Part shown: positions 35,294 to 44,501 of the stretch, in pieces | Position numbering within the stretch: position 1 is the first letter of the stretch | How the letters are laid out: each line of letters opens with the position of its first letter | From: CAYFFV01 sp964342695 | GTDB lineage: Bacteria > Acidobacteriota > Vicinamibacteria > Vicinamibacterales > UBA8438 | Length of the DNA: 55,167 bases | Direction: 5' to 3' | Assembly (NCBI GenBank): GCA_964342695.1 | Contig: CAYFFV010000015.1 | Span: 1-55,167, forward strand | Translations under genes and position numbers: made by a program | The notes under the pieces: model-generated | Told to the model about the DNA's origin: nothing | Seen by the model: only the letters and a program-made list of their open reading frames with translations | The model's database searches: none

Positions 35294-36694
35294 TTAAAGA
35301 TTTTTAAGTGTATTGGTTAAGATTTCGTCCTCGTCAGGTTGAATGGTACGAAGATCTAATAGCAAATTATCGCTTTCGATTCGACTGACAATTGCTGGGG
35401 AACAGGATCGGAGTTTTTTACTTAGCTCGTTTGGGTTCAGGTTTTTAAACCGTAAACTCAGCAGACAACTTGGTAGGACTAAACCAGGAGTCGTGCCTCC
35501 CCCAATAGTTGATTCACCGGGTACCGCATTTACTTTAAGTCCATTAGAAAGCTTCAGATTGCCAATGATCTCAGCAGCACGTTTTTTCAGCTCTTCCACA
35601 TTAGTGTTAATCATCGCCAAAACTGGCACGGATTGCTGCGCCCTTTCGGTTAAGTGTTCAATAAGTGTCGCCTCTAGTGCCGCGTAAGTAAGTTTGTCTA
35701 CTCTAAGGGCTCTCATTAAGGGATGATCACGCAGTTTGCCGACGATGTCTCTTTGTCCAACAATCAGTCCAGCTTGTGGTCCACCAAGAAGTTTGTCGCC
35801 GCTGAAACAACATACATTAACACCGGTACCGATACTTTCTATGACAGTCGGTTCATCAGCGAAAAGTTTTTGAACTGAGATTTCTCTGGAATTGTTGCTG
35901 AGGTTTCCACTGCCGATATCTTCGACGATCGGGATAGAAAATTTTCTGCTGATATCAGTCAGTTCGCGCAGTCTTGGTCGTTCCGTAAAACCTTCTATGC
36001 GAAAGTTAGACGGGTGCACCCGAAGTATTAGAGCTGTTTTGTCGTTTATTGCTGCGGTATAGTCGTCTGCTCTAGTGCGATTTGTCGTCCCAACTTCTCT
36101 GAGCCTTGCACCTGATTGCCGGAGAACATCTGGAATTCGAAATCCCCCACCTATTTCAATAAGCTCGCCTCTTGAAATGATTACTTCACGTCCATTACCG
36201 AGTGCCGAAAGAATGAGTAACATCGCCGCTGCGTTGTTATTTACCACAAGTGCATCCTCGGCGCCTGAGAGCTGCTGTAAAAGTGATTGTGCGTGGATCG
36301 TTCTAGATCCCCGTGTTCCGGATTGTAAGTTCAGTTCCAAATTGGAGTAATTTGAAACAGAAGAAATTTTTTGGATTGCCCTCCATGAAAGGGGAGCACG
36401 ACCGAGATTAGTGTGGATGATTACACCGCTACCATTGATTACTGGTTCTAGAGAAGAAGATAATTTTAAGGACAGCGCTTGAATTACATTTTGTTCGATT
36501 TGTTTGAGTGCTTCTTTCTCGTTAAACGGGTCTTTTGTTTTTCTGAGTGTTTCTCGAATTACTTTTGTTTCTTCACGAATTGCAGAAACTACGGCTTGGT
36601 GCCCAAAGCGTTTCTCAAGCTGACGAACGGATTCGCTTTGACAAATTTTTTCAACCGAAGGAATTACTCGAAACTTATTACTCAACTTATACAT
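35294..36694 (-). CDS. selA: L-seryl-tRNA(Sec) selenium transferase
   Basis: SelA is a PLP enzyme that converts Ser-tRNA(Sec) to Sec-tRNA(Sec) with selenophosphate. The 466-residue protein has the N-terminal tRNA-recognition region (RVIPSVEKICQSESVRQLEK), NGSGVIIHTNLGRAPLS, and the PLP lysine K301 in SGDKLLGGPQAG. Length and N-terminal domain separate it from short archaeal SelA-like proteins. No selB, selD or tRNA-Sec is visible in the window, and no gene here carries an in-frame TGA. It is convergent with nqrM and divergent from the unknown gene that follows. Confidence 0.93.
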   Translation of the reverse strand: MYKLSNKFRVIPSVEKICQSESVRQLEKRFGHQAVVSAIREETKVIRETLRKTKDPFNEKEALKQIEQNVIQALSLKLSSSLEPVINGSGVIIHTNLGRAPLSWRAIQKISSVSNYSNLELNLQSGTRGSRTIHAQSLLQQLSGAEDALVVNNNAAAMLLILSALGNGREVIISRGELIEIGGGFRIPDVLRQSGARLREVGTTNRTRADDYTAAINDKTALILRVHPSNFRIEGFTERPRLRELTDISRKFSIPIVEDIGSGNLSNNSREISVQKLFADEPTVIESIGTGVNVCCFSGDKLLGGPQAGLIVGQRDIVGKLRDHPLMRALRVDKLTYAALEATLIEHLTERAQQSVPVLAMINTNVEELKKRAAEIIGNLKLSNGLKVNAVPGESTIGGGTTPGLVLPSCLLSLRFKNLNPNELSKKLRSCSPAIVSRIESDNLLLDLRTIQPDEDEILTNTLKNL

Positions 36695-36774
36695 CTTGCG
36701 AGGCTTTGGTAGTTCAGGATACCATCACGAGCACTCGCGCGTGCTGAACTATTCGCAGACTCAGTTAACATAAT

Positions 36775-37197
36775 GTGAAGATGAATGAAAAATTAGTCAG
36801 AAAACATCGTCCACTAGAGACATTCTGGCCTTATGTTGAGCCGGCTGAAGAACTAGGCATAGAAGAGCAGAAGCTTCTTACACCCGATCTGCGGGATATT
36901 TTATTTGGTCCCCAAAAGCGACCATTTTCGATCACTGTTATCTTTCATAAATTTGAGAGTGAAGATTATAAAGAAGCGGTGACGTTAGCTAAGAAATCTG
37001 ATGATTACTGGGAGGGTGGTCAGGGAATATCTTTTCATCATCGAGCGCGATATTTTCCAAAAAGAGCGGAGGATTTGAGAAGGTTGTATGACATTGTCTG
37101 TCCATACGATTGCGAGGTGCTAGTAAATGATCAGGCTGTACCATACGCTCGAGAACTATGGTTACCCCTGTTATGGTTTCTCATTCCTCGTGATTAA
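36775..37197 (+). CDS. Unrecognised 138-140-residue protein
   Basis: I do not recognise this protein. The frame starts at GTG 36775 or, two codons later, at ATG 36781. The sequence is polar and aromatic-rich, with no signal peptide or membrane segment. It shows RPFSITVIFHKFES, ISFHHRARYFPKRAEDLRRL and a C-terminal block ending LWLPLLWFLIPRD. Several His/Tyr/Arg residues cluster at 90-105. The codon usage looks like that of the neighbours and the frame is intact, so it is probably a real gene. It is divergent from selA, 80 bases from its start, and 145 bases before purH; neither suggests a clear role. Confidence 0.65.
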   Translation: MKMNEKLVRKHRPLETFWPYVEPAEELGIEEQKLLTPDLRDILFGPQKRPFSITVIFHKFESEDYKEAVTLAKKSDDYWEGGQGISFHHRARYFPKRAEDLRRLYDIVCPYDCEVLVNDQAVPYARELWLPLLWFLIPRD

Positions 37198-37342
37198 TTG
37201 TAATTAAAAAGGTGTTATCCGTGGAGAAAGGCTCTTGATGTCAAATGATGTGCGAAAGTATTTTTAATTTGGCAACAAGAAGTTTTGCTTTGAATTATCA
37301 AAGTATTTGTATTGTCAACAAATTTGGGAGGCGATTAGAGTG

Positions 37343-38947
37343 ATGCGTGCGTTGTTGAGTGTGTCTGATAAGACAGGAATCGTAGATCTTGCGACAAGAT
37401 TAGTGGAACTTGATGTGGAACTGGTATCTACTGGTGGAACTGCGAGAGTTCTTAAAGAAGCCGGACTTTCTGTAAAGGGCGTTTCCGACGTGACAGGTTT
37501 TCCGGAAATGATGGATGGTCGAGTCAAGACATTACATCCTGCTGTACACGGTGGCATTTTGGCTCGTCGGAATCGACCTGATGATTTAGAAGCGATAAGT
37601 AAACAGGGTATTCAACCAACTGACTTAGTAATTGTTAATCTTTATCCTTTTGCGCAGGCGGCGACCAGCGAAGAGACGACATTTGAGGAACTAATCGAGC
37701 AGATTGATATTGGTGGCCCTAGCATGGTGCGAGCAGCGGCAAAGAATTTTCGGGACGTTTTAGTAGTCGTTGACCCGGCGGATTACGATCGAGTCATTGA
37801 TGCACTTGAAAATATCGACCAACTAAATCAGGAATTTCGTTTTGAACTTTCAAAAAAGGCATTCTCGCATACTGCAGAGTACGACAGTACAATTTCAGCG
37901 GCCTTGTCAGCTGTAAATGTGAGTGATGAGACTTTTGAGCACAAAGCTCTTAGCCTTGACGGGCTTACTCCGGATCATCTCATGACATCAGCAAGGAAGC
38001 TTCAGGACCTTCGTTACGGCGAGAATCCGCACCAAACAGCGGCTCTTTATGGTGTAGATGAAGGTTGGGGTTTTAGTTCGGCGCAAGTGGTTCAGGGAAA
38101 AGGGCTCTCATTTACAAATTTATTAGATCTAGATGCGGCAGCTCGACTGGTTCTTGAATTTACGGAACCTAGCGCCGTTGTTATTAAGCATATGAATCCT
38201 TGCGGGGTTGCTACTGGTGGCACGTTGTGCGACGCGTACGTTTCAGCCCGCGCAGTTGATTCTCTGTCAGCATTTGGTGGCATTATTGGCTTAAATCGAC
38301 CGCTTGATGTGGAAACCGCAAAAGAGATAACCAGTACTTTCATCGAGGCTGTCGTAGCGCCAGGTGCAACACAGGAAGCCCTTGCCATTATGGCATCGAA
38401 GAAAAACCTTCGGTTAGTTCTTGCTGATTTTAGCGCTATGTCAGAAGGTCCAGACTACCAGCGAGAAACACGCTCGATTCTTGGTGCGTTGCTTGTCCAG
38501 GAACGTGACAGAGTTGTAGAGGCGATTCCTGCTTGGAGTGATGGAGTTGAAATCGCGCCACAAACAATTCTACGTGTGGTTACAAAACGACAGCCGTCTG
38601 AAAGCGAATGGGAGAATCTTAGGTTCGCATGGCGTGTATGCGCTCATGTTAAGTCGAATACGATTCTTTTTGCACAGAATAATTGTGCCGCCGCGGTTGG
38701 GGCTGGTCAGATGAGTCGCATTGATGCGGTCAAGATAGCATCTTTGAAAACGCCTGAGCTAAAAGGTACGGTCGCGGCATCGGATGCCTTCTTTCCTTTT
38801 CGAGATGGTCTTGATGCGATTGCAGCAGCTGGGGCAGTGGCTGTTGTCCAACCTGGTGGTTCAAAAAGAGATCAAGAGGTTATTGAAGCCGCAGATGAGC
38901 ACGGTATGGCGATGGTTTTTACTGGACGGCGGCATTTTCGTCATTAG
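37343..38947 (+). CDS. purH: Bifunctional AICAR formyltransferase / IMP cyclohydrolase
   Basis: PurH performs the last two steps of IMP synthesis. The 534-residue protein has the N-terminal cyclohydrolase domain (ALLSVSDKTGIVDLA, STGGTARVLKEAG, GRVKTLHPAVHGGIL). The C-terminal transformylase domain has DLRYGENPHQTAALY, KHMNPCGVATG and FFPFRDGLDAIAAAG. ATG 37343 follows a good GGGAGGCG site; the upstream in-frame start at 37307 is not needed. An inverted repeat CTTTGA/TCAAAG lies at 37288-37303 in the leader. No other purine gene is near. Confidence 0.95.
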   Translation: MRALLSVSDKTGIVDLATRLVELDVELVSTGGTARVLKEAGLSVKGVSDVTGFPEMMDGRVKTLHPAVHGGILARRNRPDDLEAISKQGIQPTDLVIVNLYPFAQAATSEETTFEELIEQIDIGGPSMVRAAAKNFRDVLVVVDPADYDRVIDALENIDQLNQEFRFELSKKAFSHTAEYDSTISAALSAVNVSDETFEHKALSLDGLTPDHLMTSARKLQDLRYGENPHQTAALYGVDEGWGFSSAQVVQGKGLSFTNLLDLDAAARLVLEFTEPSAVVIKHMNPCGVATGGTLCDAYVSARAVDSLSAFGGIIGLNRPLDVETAKEITSTFIEAVVAPGATQEALAIMASKKNLRLVLADFSAMSEGPDYQRETRSILGALLVQERDRVVEAIPAWSDGVEIAPQTILRVVTKRQPSESEWENLRFAWRVCAHVKSNTILFAQNNCAAAVGAGQMSRIDAVKIASLKTPELKGTVAASDAFFPFRDGLDAIAAAGAVAVVQPGGSKRDQEVIEAADEHGMAMVFTGRRHFRH

Positions 38948-38989
38948 AAACTTGGTGTTAGAAAACTTTGAAACTAATGCGAATAACTA

Positions 38990-40159
38990 CTATGAATGGG
39001 TTTCCTGTTTCGAGGAAGGGTAAAGATTCGTGATTGCAGCAGGTAAGGTAATCAAGACTAGTAGTAACATAAGAAATTCTGAGTCGCCAAAGTTGTATTC
39101 AAACATTCCAGCGGAGAGCATGCTGGCAATTGCAGCAAGGCCTCCCGCGGCTAAAGGTCTAGCTAACGGATCTTTAAATATCCTTGCTAATTGAATAATG
39201 ACCACTGCTATAAACCAAAGCCATATTCCAAGAGCTGGTAATCCTCGTTCTGCAGCGATATGTAACGGGACATTGTGCAGATGTGGATTCGTTTCGTTGA
39301 CTGCCGTTTCGTCGCGGTAGTTTGAGTACAATTCTTTGACCATATCTGGTCCAACGCCAGTTAACGGATGGTCTGATACCATTCGTACTCCAATTCTAGC
39401 CATGGCCACGCGGTCTCGATTAGTTGGATCTTGAAGATCGAACATAGAGTAAACACGTTCAGTTATTCCTTCAGGGGCAACAACAAAAAAAGCGGCAGCC
39501 AAAATTGGTATAACAGCAATCAAGCGAAAATCCTTTAAAACAAATAAGAGGCTGATACCTGCACAAGCACCCACCCAAGCACTTCTGGTGAATGTAAGTG
39601 TTAGTGCAACAATTAATGCCGGCAGTACGAGACTTGACCAAGTACGATTTTTTCTATCGAAAAGAACTCGTGCTGTGGCTAAGCAAATCACTAGCATCAG
39701 CAAGCCAGAAAAGGTCATGTAATGACCCATGGAACCCTGAGGTCTTTGTCCGAGATTGTCGTAATTAAGAATTCCGTACTGGACTATTCCATAAATCGCA
39801 GCTGCGCCTCCGACGCTAATAATAGTTGTGGCGATTGCGGATGCGGATTCACCTCGAGCAAGTCGATATACAAGAGGCACAACAAGAAAGAGCAAGATTT
39901 CTTTGGAATCAAATAGACTTGCCATAGGATCGGTGGAGGCTACTACCGAAACCATAGTGACAGCGGCGTACGCAAGTAAGGGCCAAAAGATAATTGGAAA
40001 TTTTGGCAGTTCTTTTTCTCTAATAATAAGGACGAGCCAAAGCAGTAAAATAATGGTCAATAGAATTGCTGATATCGCGATTGATATCTGGAGTGCCCCA
40101 ACGAAAAAGAGCAACCCTAAGAATGTAACGTTTTCGAGATTTGTTTTAGCGTTACACAT
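38990..40159 (-). CDS. O-antigen ligase / polymerase family membrane protein
   Basis: The 389-residue protein has about ten to eleven membrane segments and the Wzy_C-type periplasmic loop with GVGPDMVKELYSNYRDE, NPHLHNVPLHIAAERGLPAL. The loop histidine and arginine are typical of WaaL/Wzy-type enzymes, which use undecaprenyl-diphosphate glycans. It may ligate the glycan made by the locus at 6-28 kb to lipid A-core, or polymerise repeat units; sequence alone cannot decide. It is cotranscribed with the Trm112-type gene 10 bases upstream. Confidence 0.82.
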   Translation of the reverse strand: MCNAKTNLENVTFLGLLFFVGALQISIAISAILLTIILLLWLVLIIREKELPKFPIIFWPLLAYAAVTMVSVVASTDPMASLFDSKEILLFLVVPLVYRLARGESASAIATTIISVGGAAAIYGIVQYGILNYDNLGQRPQGSMGHYMTFSGLLMLVICLATARVLFDRKNRTWSSLVLPALIVALTLTFTRSAWVGACAGISLLFVLKDFRLIAVIPILAAAFFVVAPEGITERVYSMFDLQDPTNRDRVAMARIGVRMVSDHPLTGVGPDMVKELYSNYRDETAVNETNPHLHNVPLHIAAERGLPALGIWLWFIAVVIIQLARIFKDPLARPLAAGGLAAIASMLSAGMFEYNFGDSEFLMLLLVLITLPAAITNLYPSSKQETHS

Positions 40160-40169
40160 AAAGAAAGTG

Positions 40170-40340
40170 TCAGGACTCTATAGAAGCTTCATCAACAAGC
40201 ATTACAGGGATTCCGTCCTTTACGGGGTAAACTCGGTAACATCCCTGACATTTTAGGCCTTGCCCACCTTTTACAAGAGAAACCGGTGTCTTACAGTTCG
40301 GGCAGGCAAGAATTTTAAGCAATTCTGGGTCAACGGCCAT
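40170..40340 (-). CDS. Trm112/YcaR-family small zinc protein (56 aa)
   Basis: The 56-residue frame begins MAVDPELLKILACPNCKTPV and has C13, C16, C31 and C34 (CPNC and CQGC), then VYPVKDGIPVMLVDEA. This is the classic UPF0434/Trm112 pattern: a zinc ribbon followed by the YPV-x-DGIP-x-ML motif. Bacterial members are of uncertain function and often lie near lipid A or O-antigen genes; in archaea and eukaryotes Trm112 activates methyltransferases. It precedes the O-antigen ligase gene by 10 bases on the same strand. Confidence 0.9.
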   Translation of the reverse strand: MAVDPELLKILACPNCKTPVSLVKGGQGLKCQGCYRVYPVKDGIPVMLVDEASIES

Positions 40341-40441
40341 AAACTGGATCCTCTCAAAAAGGCAAAGTCACTATAACAAAACTATACTCGATTATTATCT
40401 AGGGCCTTGTCGATAATCGCTTACTGTGGAACAATCGAGCT

Positions 40442-42409
40442 GTGAAGATTCATACTAATTGTGCAGTACTGTTAATTGTCCTGCTGAAAGTTTCGATTGG
40501 TGAGGCTGCGCCTCAATCTGCCGTTGGTGCTTCTCCGGCAGAGAAAAATTCTGTTTCAAATGAAAATCTTGCTGAGGCGTACCGGCTTTTCTTGTACGGG
40601 CGGTATCTTGCGGATCAAGAAAATATTGACGAAGCTATTCAAGCTTATCGTCAGGCAGCGGAGATAGATCTAGAGTCTGGTGAGATATTTGCTGAGCTTG
40701 CTACTTTGTACGCGCGGCAAAACAAAGTTGAAGAGGCTGTTGAGGCTGCTCAGCAATCCTTGGAGCGAGAACCTGACAATCAGAGCGCAAACCGTATCTT
40801 AGGGTTGATTTATGCGTCTAGATACAATGAGCGCCCGAATAATTTAGCCGATGCCAAATCAGGCATTGAACATCTTGAACGGGCAAGAGGCACACTTCTT
40901 CCAGATTTACACGTAGAGATAACACTCGCAAGGTTATATTTGGCTGACAAGTCTTCGCCTAAGGCGATTGAGATTCTTGAAGAGCTTCAAAAGAATGAAC
41001 CAGGTTTTTCTGAGACAGATTTACTTTTAGCTAGAGCTTACCAGCTAGTTGGACGTATCGATGACGCGATCGTTACTTTGGAAAGGGTAGTCGCTGGAGA
41101 TCGGCCGTCGTCTAGAGCTCTAAGTAGTCTTGCTAGCTTATACGGTCGTCAAGGTAGATGGATTGACGCGGTGAATGTATATGAGCGAGCAGTTAAACGA
41201 AATCCTCGGAGCGCCAGATTAAAGAGAGAGTTTTCGGCTGCGTTATTAAAAGCTGATTTAGGTGAGCGTGCACGCGATGTTCTTGACGATCTGGTAAGGA
41301 TGCGTCCCGATGATTCACGAGGTCTTGCTCTGCTGGTTGAGGTAGAGATTTCTCTTGGAAATTTTTCCGCTGCAGAAATGGTTGCTCGAAGGCTTGTTGA
41401 GGTTGAGCCTGGCGGAGTGGAGGGGGTGTTGGCTTTAGTTGAGGTGTATAGCCGGCTACGAGAACACCAGAAGGTAGTTGACGTCATAAACCCCGTTTTT
41501 ACGGATAACCAGTTGAGTCCCAAAGAGTCATTAGGGTTATATGGAAGGCTTGGTTTTGCCTATGAGCAGCTTCGAGATTATGAAGGTGCGATTAGAGCTT
41601 ATAAGGCAGGTTGGGAAATTGCGCCGAAGAGCTTGTCGTTTGGCGCTCGTTTAGTGCAGGTATACATTGATGTAGGTAATTTATCTGAGGCGCGAGTCGT
41701 CGTACAACAACTAAAACTTCAACACCCTGCTCAACTGAGTTTGGATCGATTAGAGGCACGTTTATTGGGTGAAGAAGGCGATTTTGAGGCAGGACTTAAT
41801 CTTCTTAGTGAAGCTCTTGAGACTCGTCAATCAGAACCGATGGCTTATGTTTTTCTAGCTGATTTTTATAGTCGGCATGGACGTCTTAATGAGGCAATAG
41901 ATCTTTTACGCCGTGGCGAAAAAACGTTTACCGATAATATCTCTATTCTTTTTCAATTGGGTGCGCTTCTTGAACAGAGCGATCAAGCTTTGGATGCGGA
42001 AGGAATCTTTAGAAACATTTTAAACCTTGATTCAAATCATGCTGCTACGTTGAACTATTTGGGTTATATGCTGGCAGATCGTGGCGAGAGATTGGACGAA
42101 TCGGTCAATCTTTTGGAGCGGGCAATTAAACTGGATCCATACAATGGTGCCTATTTGGATAGTTTGGGATGGGCATACTTTAAACTGGACCGCTTAGATC
42201 AAGCTGAAAGAATGTTGATACAGGCGAGCAAGCAAATGGCGTGGAATTCTGTAATCCAGGATCACCTTGGTGACCTCATGTTAAAGCGTGGACGTTATGT
42301 GGATGCTATTTCAGCATGGGAACGCGCCTTGGCCGGAAATGGTGATGAGGTCGAACTATCAAAAATCAAGCGAAAGATCGGCGATGCCAGAAATTGGCTT
42401 GAACGTTAG
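40442..42409 (+). CDS. Exported TPR-repeat protein
   Basis: The 655-residue protein starts at GTG 40442 with a probable signal peptide (residues 1-22, hydrophobic VLLIVLLKVSIGEAA). It then consists almost wholly of 34-residue tetratricopeptide repeats, with several clear units such as AIQAYRQAAEIDLESGEIFAELA early on and LNYLGYMLADRGERLDE near 535. Such proteins act as periplasmic or outer-membrane assembly scaffolds. It overlaps the LolB-like gene by one base (TAGTG). Related TPR genes precede lolB-ispE in several phyla. Role in envelope assembly is inferred from this context. Confidence 0.82.
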   Translation: MKIHTNCAVLLIVLLKVSIGEAAPQSAVGASPAEKNSVSNENLAEAYRLFLYGRYLADQENIDEAIQAYRQAAEIDLESGEIFAELATLYARQNKVEEAVEAAQQSLEREPDNQSANRILGLIYASRYNERPNNLADAKSGIEHLERARGTLLPDLHVEITLARLYLADKSSPKAIEILEELQKNEPGFSETDLLLARAYQLVGRIDDAIVTLERVVAGDRPSSRALSSLASLYGRQGRWIDAVNVYERAVKRNPRSARLKREFSAALLKADLGERARDVLDDLVRMRPDDSRGLALLVEVEISLGNFSAAEMVARRLVEVEPGGVEGVLALVEVYSRLREHQKVVDVINPVFTDNQLSPKESLGLYGRLGFAYEQLRDYEGAIRAYKAGWEIAPKSLSFGARLVQVYIDVGNLSEARVVVQQLKLQHPAQLSLDRLEARLLGEEGDFEAGLNLLSEALETRQSEPMAYVFLADFYSRHGRLNEAIDLLRRGEKTFTDNISILFQLGALLEQSDQALDAEGIFRNILNLDSNHAATLNYLGYMLADRGERLDESVNLLERAIKLDPYNGAYLDSLGWAYFKLDRLDQAERMLIQASKQMAWNSVIQDHLGDLMLKRGRYVDAISAWERALAGNGDEVELSKIKRKIGDARNWLER

Positions 42410-43215
42410 TGTCTATTACATTTCGAATCAGCGTTAAAATCATTTTTATTTTCCTTATTAGTTTGACTCTTTTTTCTTGTGCTTCGAGGCAATTTCAAGT
42501 ACCTCAAGGCGCTGGCTTAAGAATTTTTGATTATGAAGAGGTGTTGGAGAAGGCTACGGAAGATTGCCAGAGTGTGAACAGCCTTGAGCTTTTGCTCGCA
42601 ATAAATGGAAAGTCAGGTGATTCTTCGATAAGAGGTCGAGTAAGAACGGCCATTTTGAAGCCATCCTTTTTGCGGCTCGAAGGATTGACGCCTTATGGGT
42701 CCCCTTCGTTTGTTTTGATCAGTAATCGTTCGGCGGCCGTATTATTGCTTCCTCGAGATCGACGAGCGATCGTAGAAGCGACGACCGCGGATTTATTGCA
42801 GTCAATAACGGGGCTTTATTTTGATCAGGAGGATTTTCTCGGTGTTCTGACCGGTTGTTTGGTTTCTCAACCACAACCGAAAGAGGCACGGAGATACCAA
42901 GGAAATATGATTGGAATCGAATTGCACAACGAGGCCAAGCTTTTTATTGAATCTTCCGACGAGTCCAGTTTAATAGTAGCTGGAATCCTGCGAAGTATTT
43001 CTGTGCAGTATTCTGATTATCAGCTTGGTCTTCCTAGAGCATTGCATATTCAGACTACGAATGCGGAACAGATTCCAACGGAACTCAGTGCGACTTTATC
43101 GCAGCTTAATGTCAATGTTGACATCAGTGAGGAAGTTTTTTCGACGATAGTGCCGGATGGATTTTCGTTAATGACTTTAGATGAATTTCACGGGCTTAAC
43201 GGATCAATGGAATAA
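42409..43215 (+). CDS. LolB-like outer-membrane lipoprotein
   Basis: The 268-residue protein has an N-terminal lipoprotein signal with the lipobox in LTLFSCAS. The mature part is rich in beta strands with RVRTAILKPSFLRLEGLTPYGSP and PRALHIQTTNAEQ. This resembles the LolA/LolB fold and DUF4292-type relatives. It starts at GTG 42409. The position directly before ispE is the place of lolB in many proteobacteria, supporting a lipoprotein-insertion role. Sequence identity is too weak by eye for a firm name, so I leave the symbol empty. Confidence 0.65.
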   Translation: MSITFRISVKIIFIFLISLTLFSCASRQFQVPQGAGLRIFDYEEVLEKATEDCQSVNSLELLLAINGKSGDSSIRGRVRTAILKPSFLRLEGLTPYGSPSFVLISNRSAAVLLLPRDRRAIVEATTADLLQSITGLYFDQEDFLGVLTGCLVSQPQPKEARRYQGNMIGIELHNEAKLFIESSDESSLIVAGILRSISVQYSDYQLGLPRALHIQTTNAEQIPTELSATLSQLNVNVDISEEVFSTIVPDGFSLMTLDEFHGLNGSME

Positions 43216-43252
43216 TACGGGTATTAAATGAAAGGATAATCCGAAAAGTATA

Positions 43253-44155
43253 GTGTTGACTCTTACGATTCTTGCCCCTGCAAAAATTAATCTTGCCCTG
43301 CGTGTTTTAGGCAAGAGAGTGGACGGTTTTCACCAAATCTTTACTCTTTTTCAATCGATTTGCTTGCATGATCGATTGACATTTTGTCAAACAGAACAAG
43401 AGATGAAAGTGTTTTCTTCGTCAAAGGAAGTGCCAGCGGGTCGATCTAATATTGTTTGGACTGCGGCGGAACGTTTGTGGTCCGCTTCTGGTCGACGGGG
43501 TGTTCCGGTGGGGGTAACTATAATAATTAACAAGCAGATTCCGACATCTGCGGGTCTAGGTGGTGGAAGTAGTGATGCTGTCGCAGCACTGAGAGGTCTT
43601 TGCAGAATATGGAATTTGTCCATGAAATCTGAAGAGCTCCTTGAAGTTGCTTCAAGTATTGGTTCAGATGTCCCTTATTTTATGAATGGCGGCTTAGCTG
43701 TCGCCGGTGGTCGAGGAGAGCAACTCCGCCAACTTAATGATTTAGAAAGCTTTTGGGTGCTCTTGGCGAGTCCAGAATACGGTGTTTCTGCTAAAGAGGC
43801 ATATGAGTGGTTCGATGCTGATTGTGGGCTGCAAGCGAACAATTATGATTCAAAACCGTTATTACCGAATGGCTGGCGTAGCCGATTAGGAACTCTCAAT
43901 AATGATTTGGAACAATCTGTTAGCCGGCGTCATCCTGATATTGGGGAAATGCGAAGAGCACTTAGCATTAAGGGGGCTCATTTGACGGCTATGACTGGCA
44001 GTGGGTCGACAGTTTTTGGACTTTTTAAAGATAAAAACAAAGCTTTGTCGGCTCGGTTTGGTACGAAATTGCCAGGGTGGAGAAGTTTAGTTACTCAGAC
44101 AGCAAGTTTTTCACTTTATAAAAATATGTGCCAAGTAAATGAAACCAGTCATTGA
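43253..44155 (+). CDS. ispE: 4-diphosphocytidyl-2-C-methyl-D-erythritol kinase
   Basis: IspE phosphorylates CDP-methylerythritol in the MEP route to isoprenoids. The 300-residue GHMP kinase has APAKINLALRVLGKRVDGFH at the N-terminus, the ATP loop PTSAGLGGGSSDA and the C-terminal LTAMTGSGSTVFGLF. It starts at GTG 43253. It is 37 bases after the LolB-like gene. With ispDF at 52.8 kb, three of the MEP enzymes are in this window, which fits the large demand for undecaprenyl carriers. Confidence 0.94.
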   Translation: MLTLTILAPAKINLALRVLGKRVDGFHQIFTLFQSICLHDRLTFCQTEQEMKVFSSSKEVPAGRSNIVWTAAERLWSASGRRGVPVGVTIIINKQIPTSAGLGGGSSDAVAALRGLCRIWNLSMKSEELLEVASSIGSDVPYFMNGGLAVAGGRGEQLRQLNDLESFWVLLASPEYGVSAKEAYEWFDADCGLQANNYDSKPLLPNGWRSRLGTLNNDLEQSVSRRHPDIGEMRRALSIKGAHLTAMTGSGSTVFGLFKDKNKALSARFGTKLPGWRSLVTQTASFSLYKNMCQVNETSH

Positions 44156-44330
44156 TGTTGTCCCATTTTTGCTTTCGCTTGCCCAGTTAAGGTTCCATCG
44201 GCTAAAGTTACCGTTTGAAGTGGGTAAAATTAGAAGCGCTATAAGGAGAGTTTTAGCGCACAGCTGAGGCGCTCACAGGTCAACCAGGTGGGAAGTAATT
44301 TTCTAGCGGTAAGCCTCAGGATAATTATTT

Positions 44331-44405
44331 TGGGGCGTGGCCAAGCGGTAAGGCGCGGGACTTTGAATCCCGTATTCGAAGGTTCGAATCCTTCCGCCCC
44401 AACCA
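44331..44405 (+). tRNA. tRNA-Gln (TTG)
   Basis: A complete cloverleaf is visible. The acceptor TGGGGCG (44331-44337) pairs with CGCCCCA (44395-44401), the discriminator is A44402 and CCA is encoded at 44403-44405. The anticodon loop CTTTGAA gives TTG. The T arm contains GGTTCGAATCC. About 90 bases upstream, TATAAG (44240-44245) with TTGAAG (44215-44220) could be a promoter, with long 19-base spacing. The place between ispE and prs is conserved in several phyla. Confidence 0.95.
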
Positions 44406-44501
44406 AGAGAATTGTCGAAATGCCCGTCCTTATATTTTAGTTCGGGCGCACGTCGCGAATAATGGTTCGGGTGTTCTGGAAACGCAGGGCGGTATTAAAT
44501 C

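Noticed and set aside
36695..36780. tRNA-Sec or SECIS-like element beside selA
   Set aside because: No long-variable-arm cloverleaf, no TCA anticodon arm and no in-frame TGA gene is visible in the flanks of selA.
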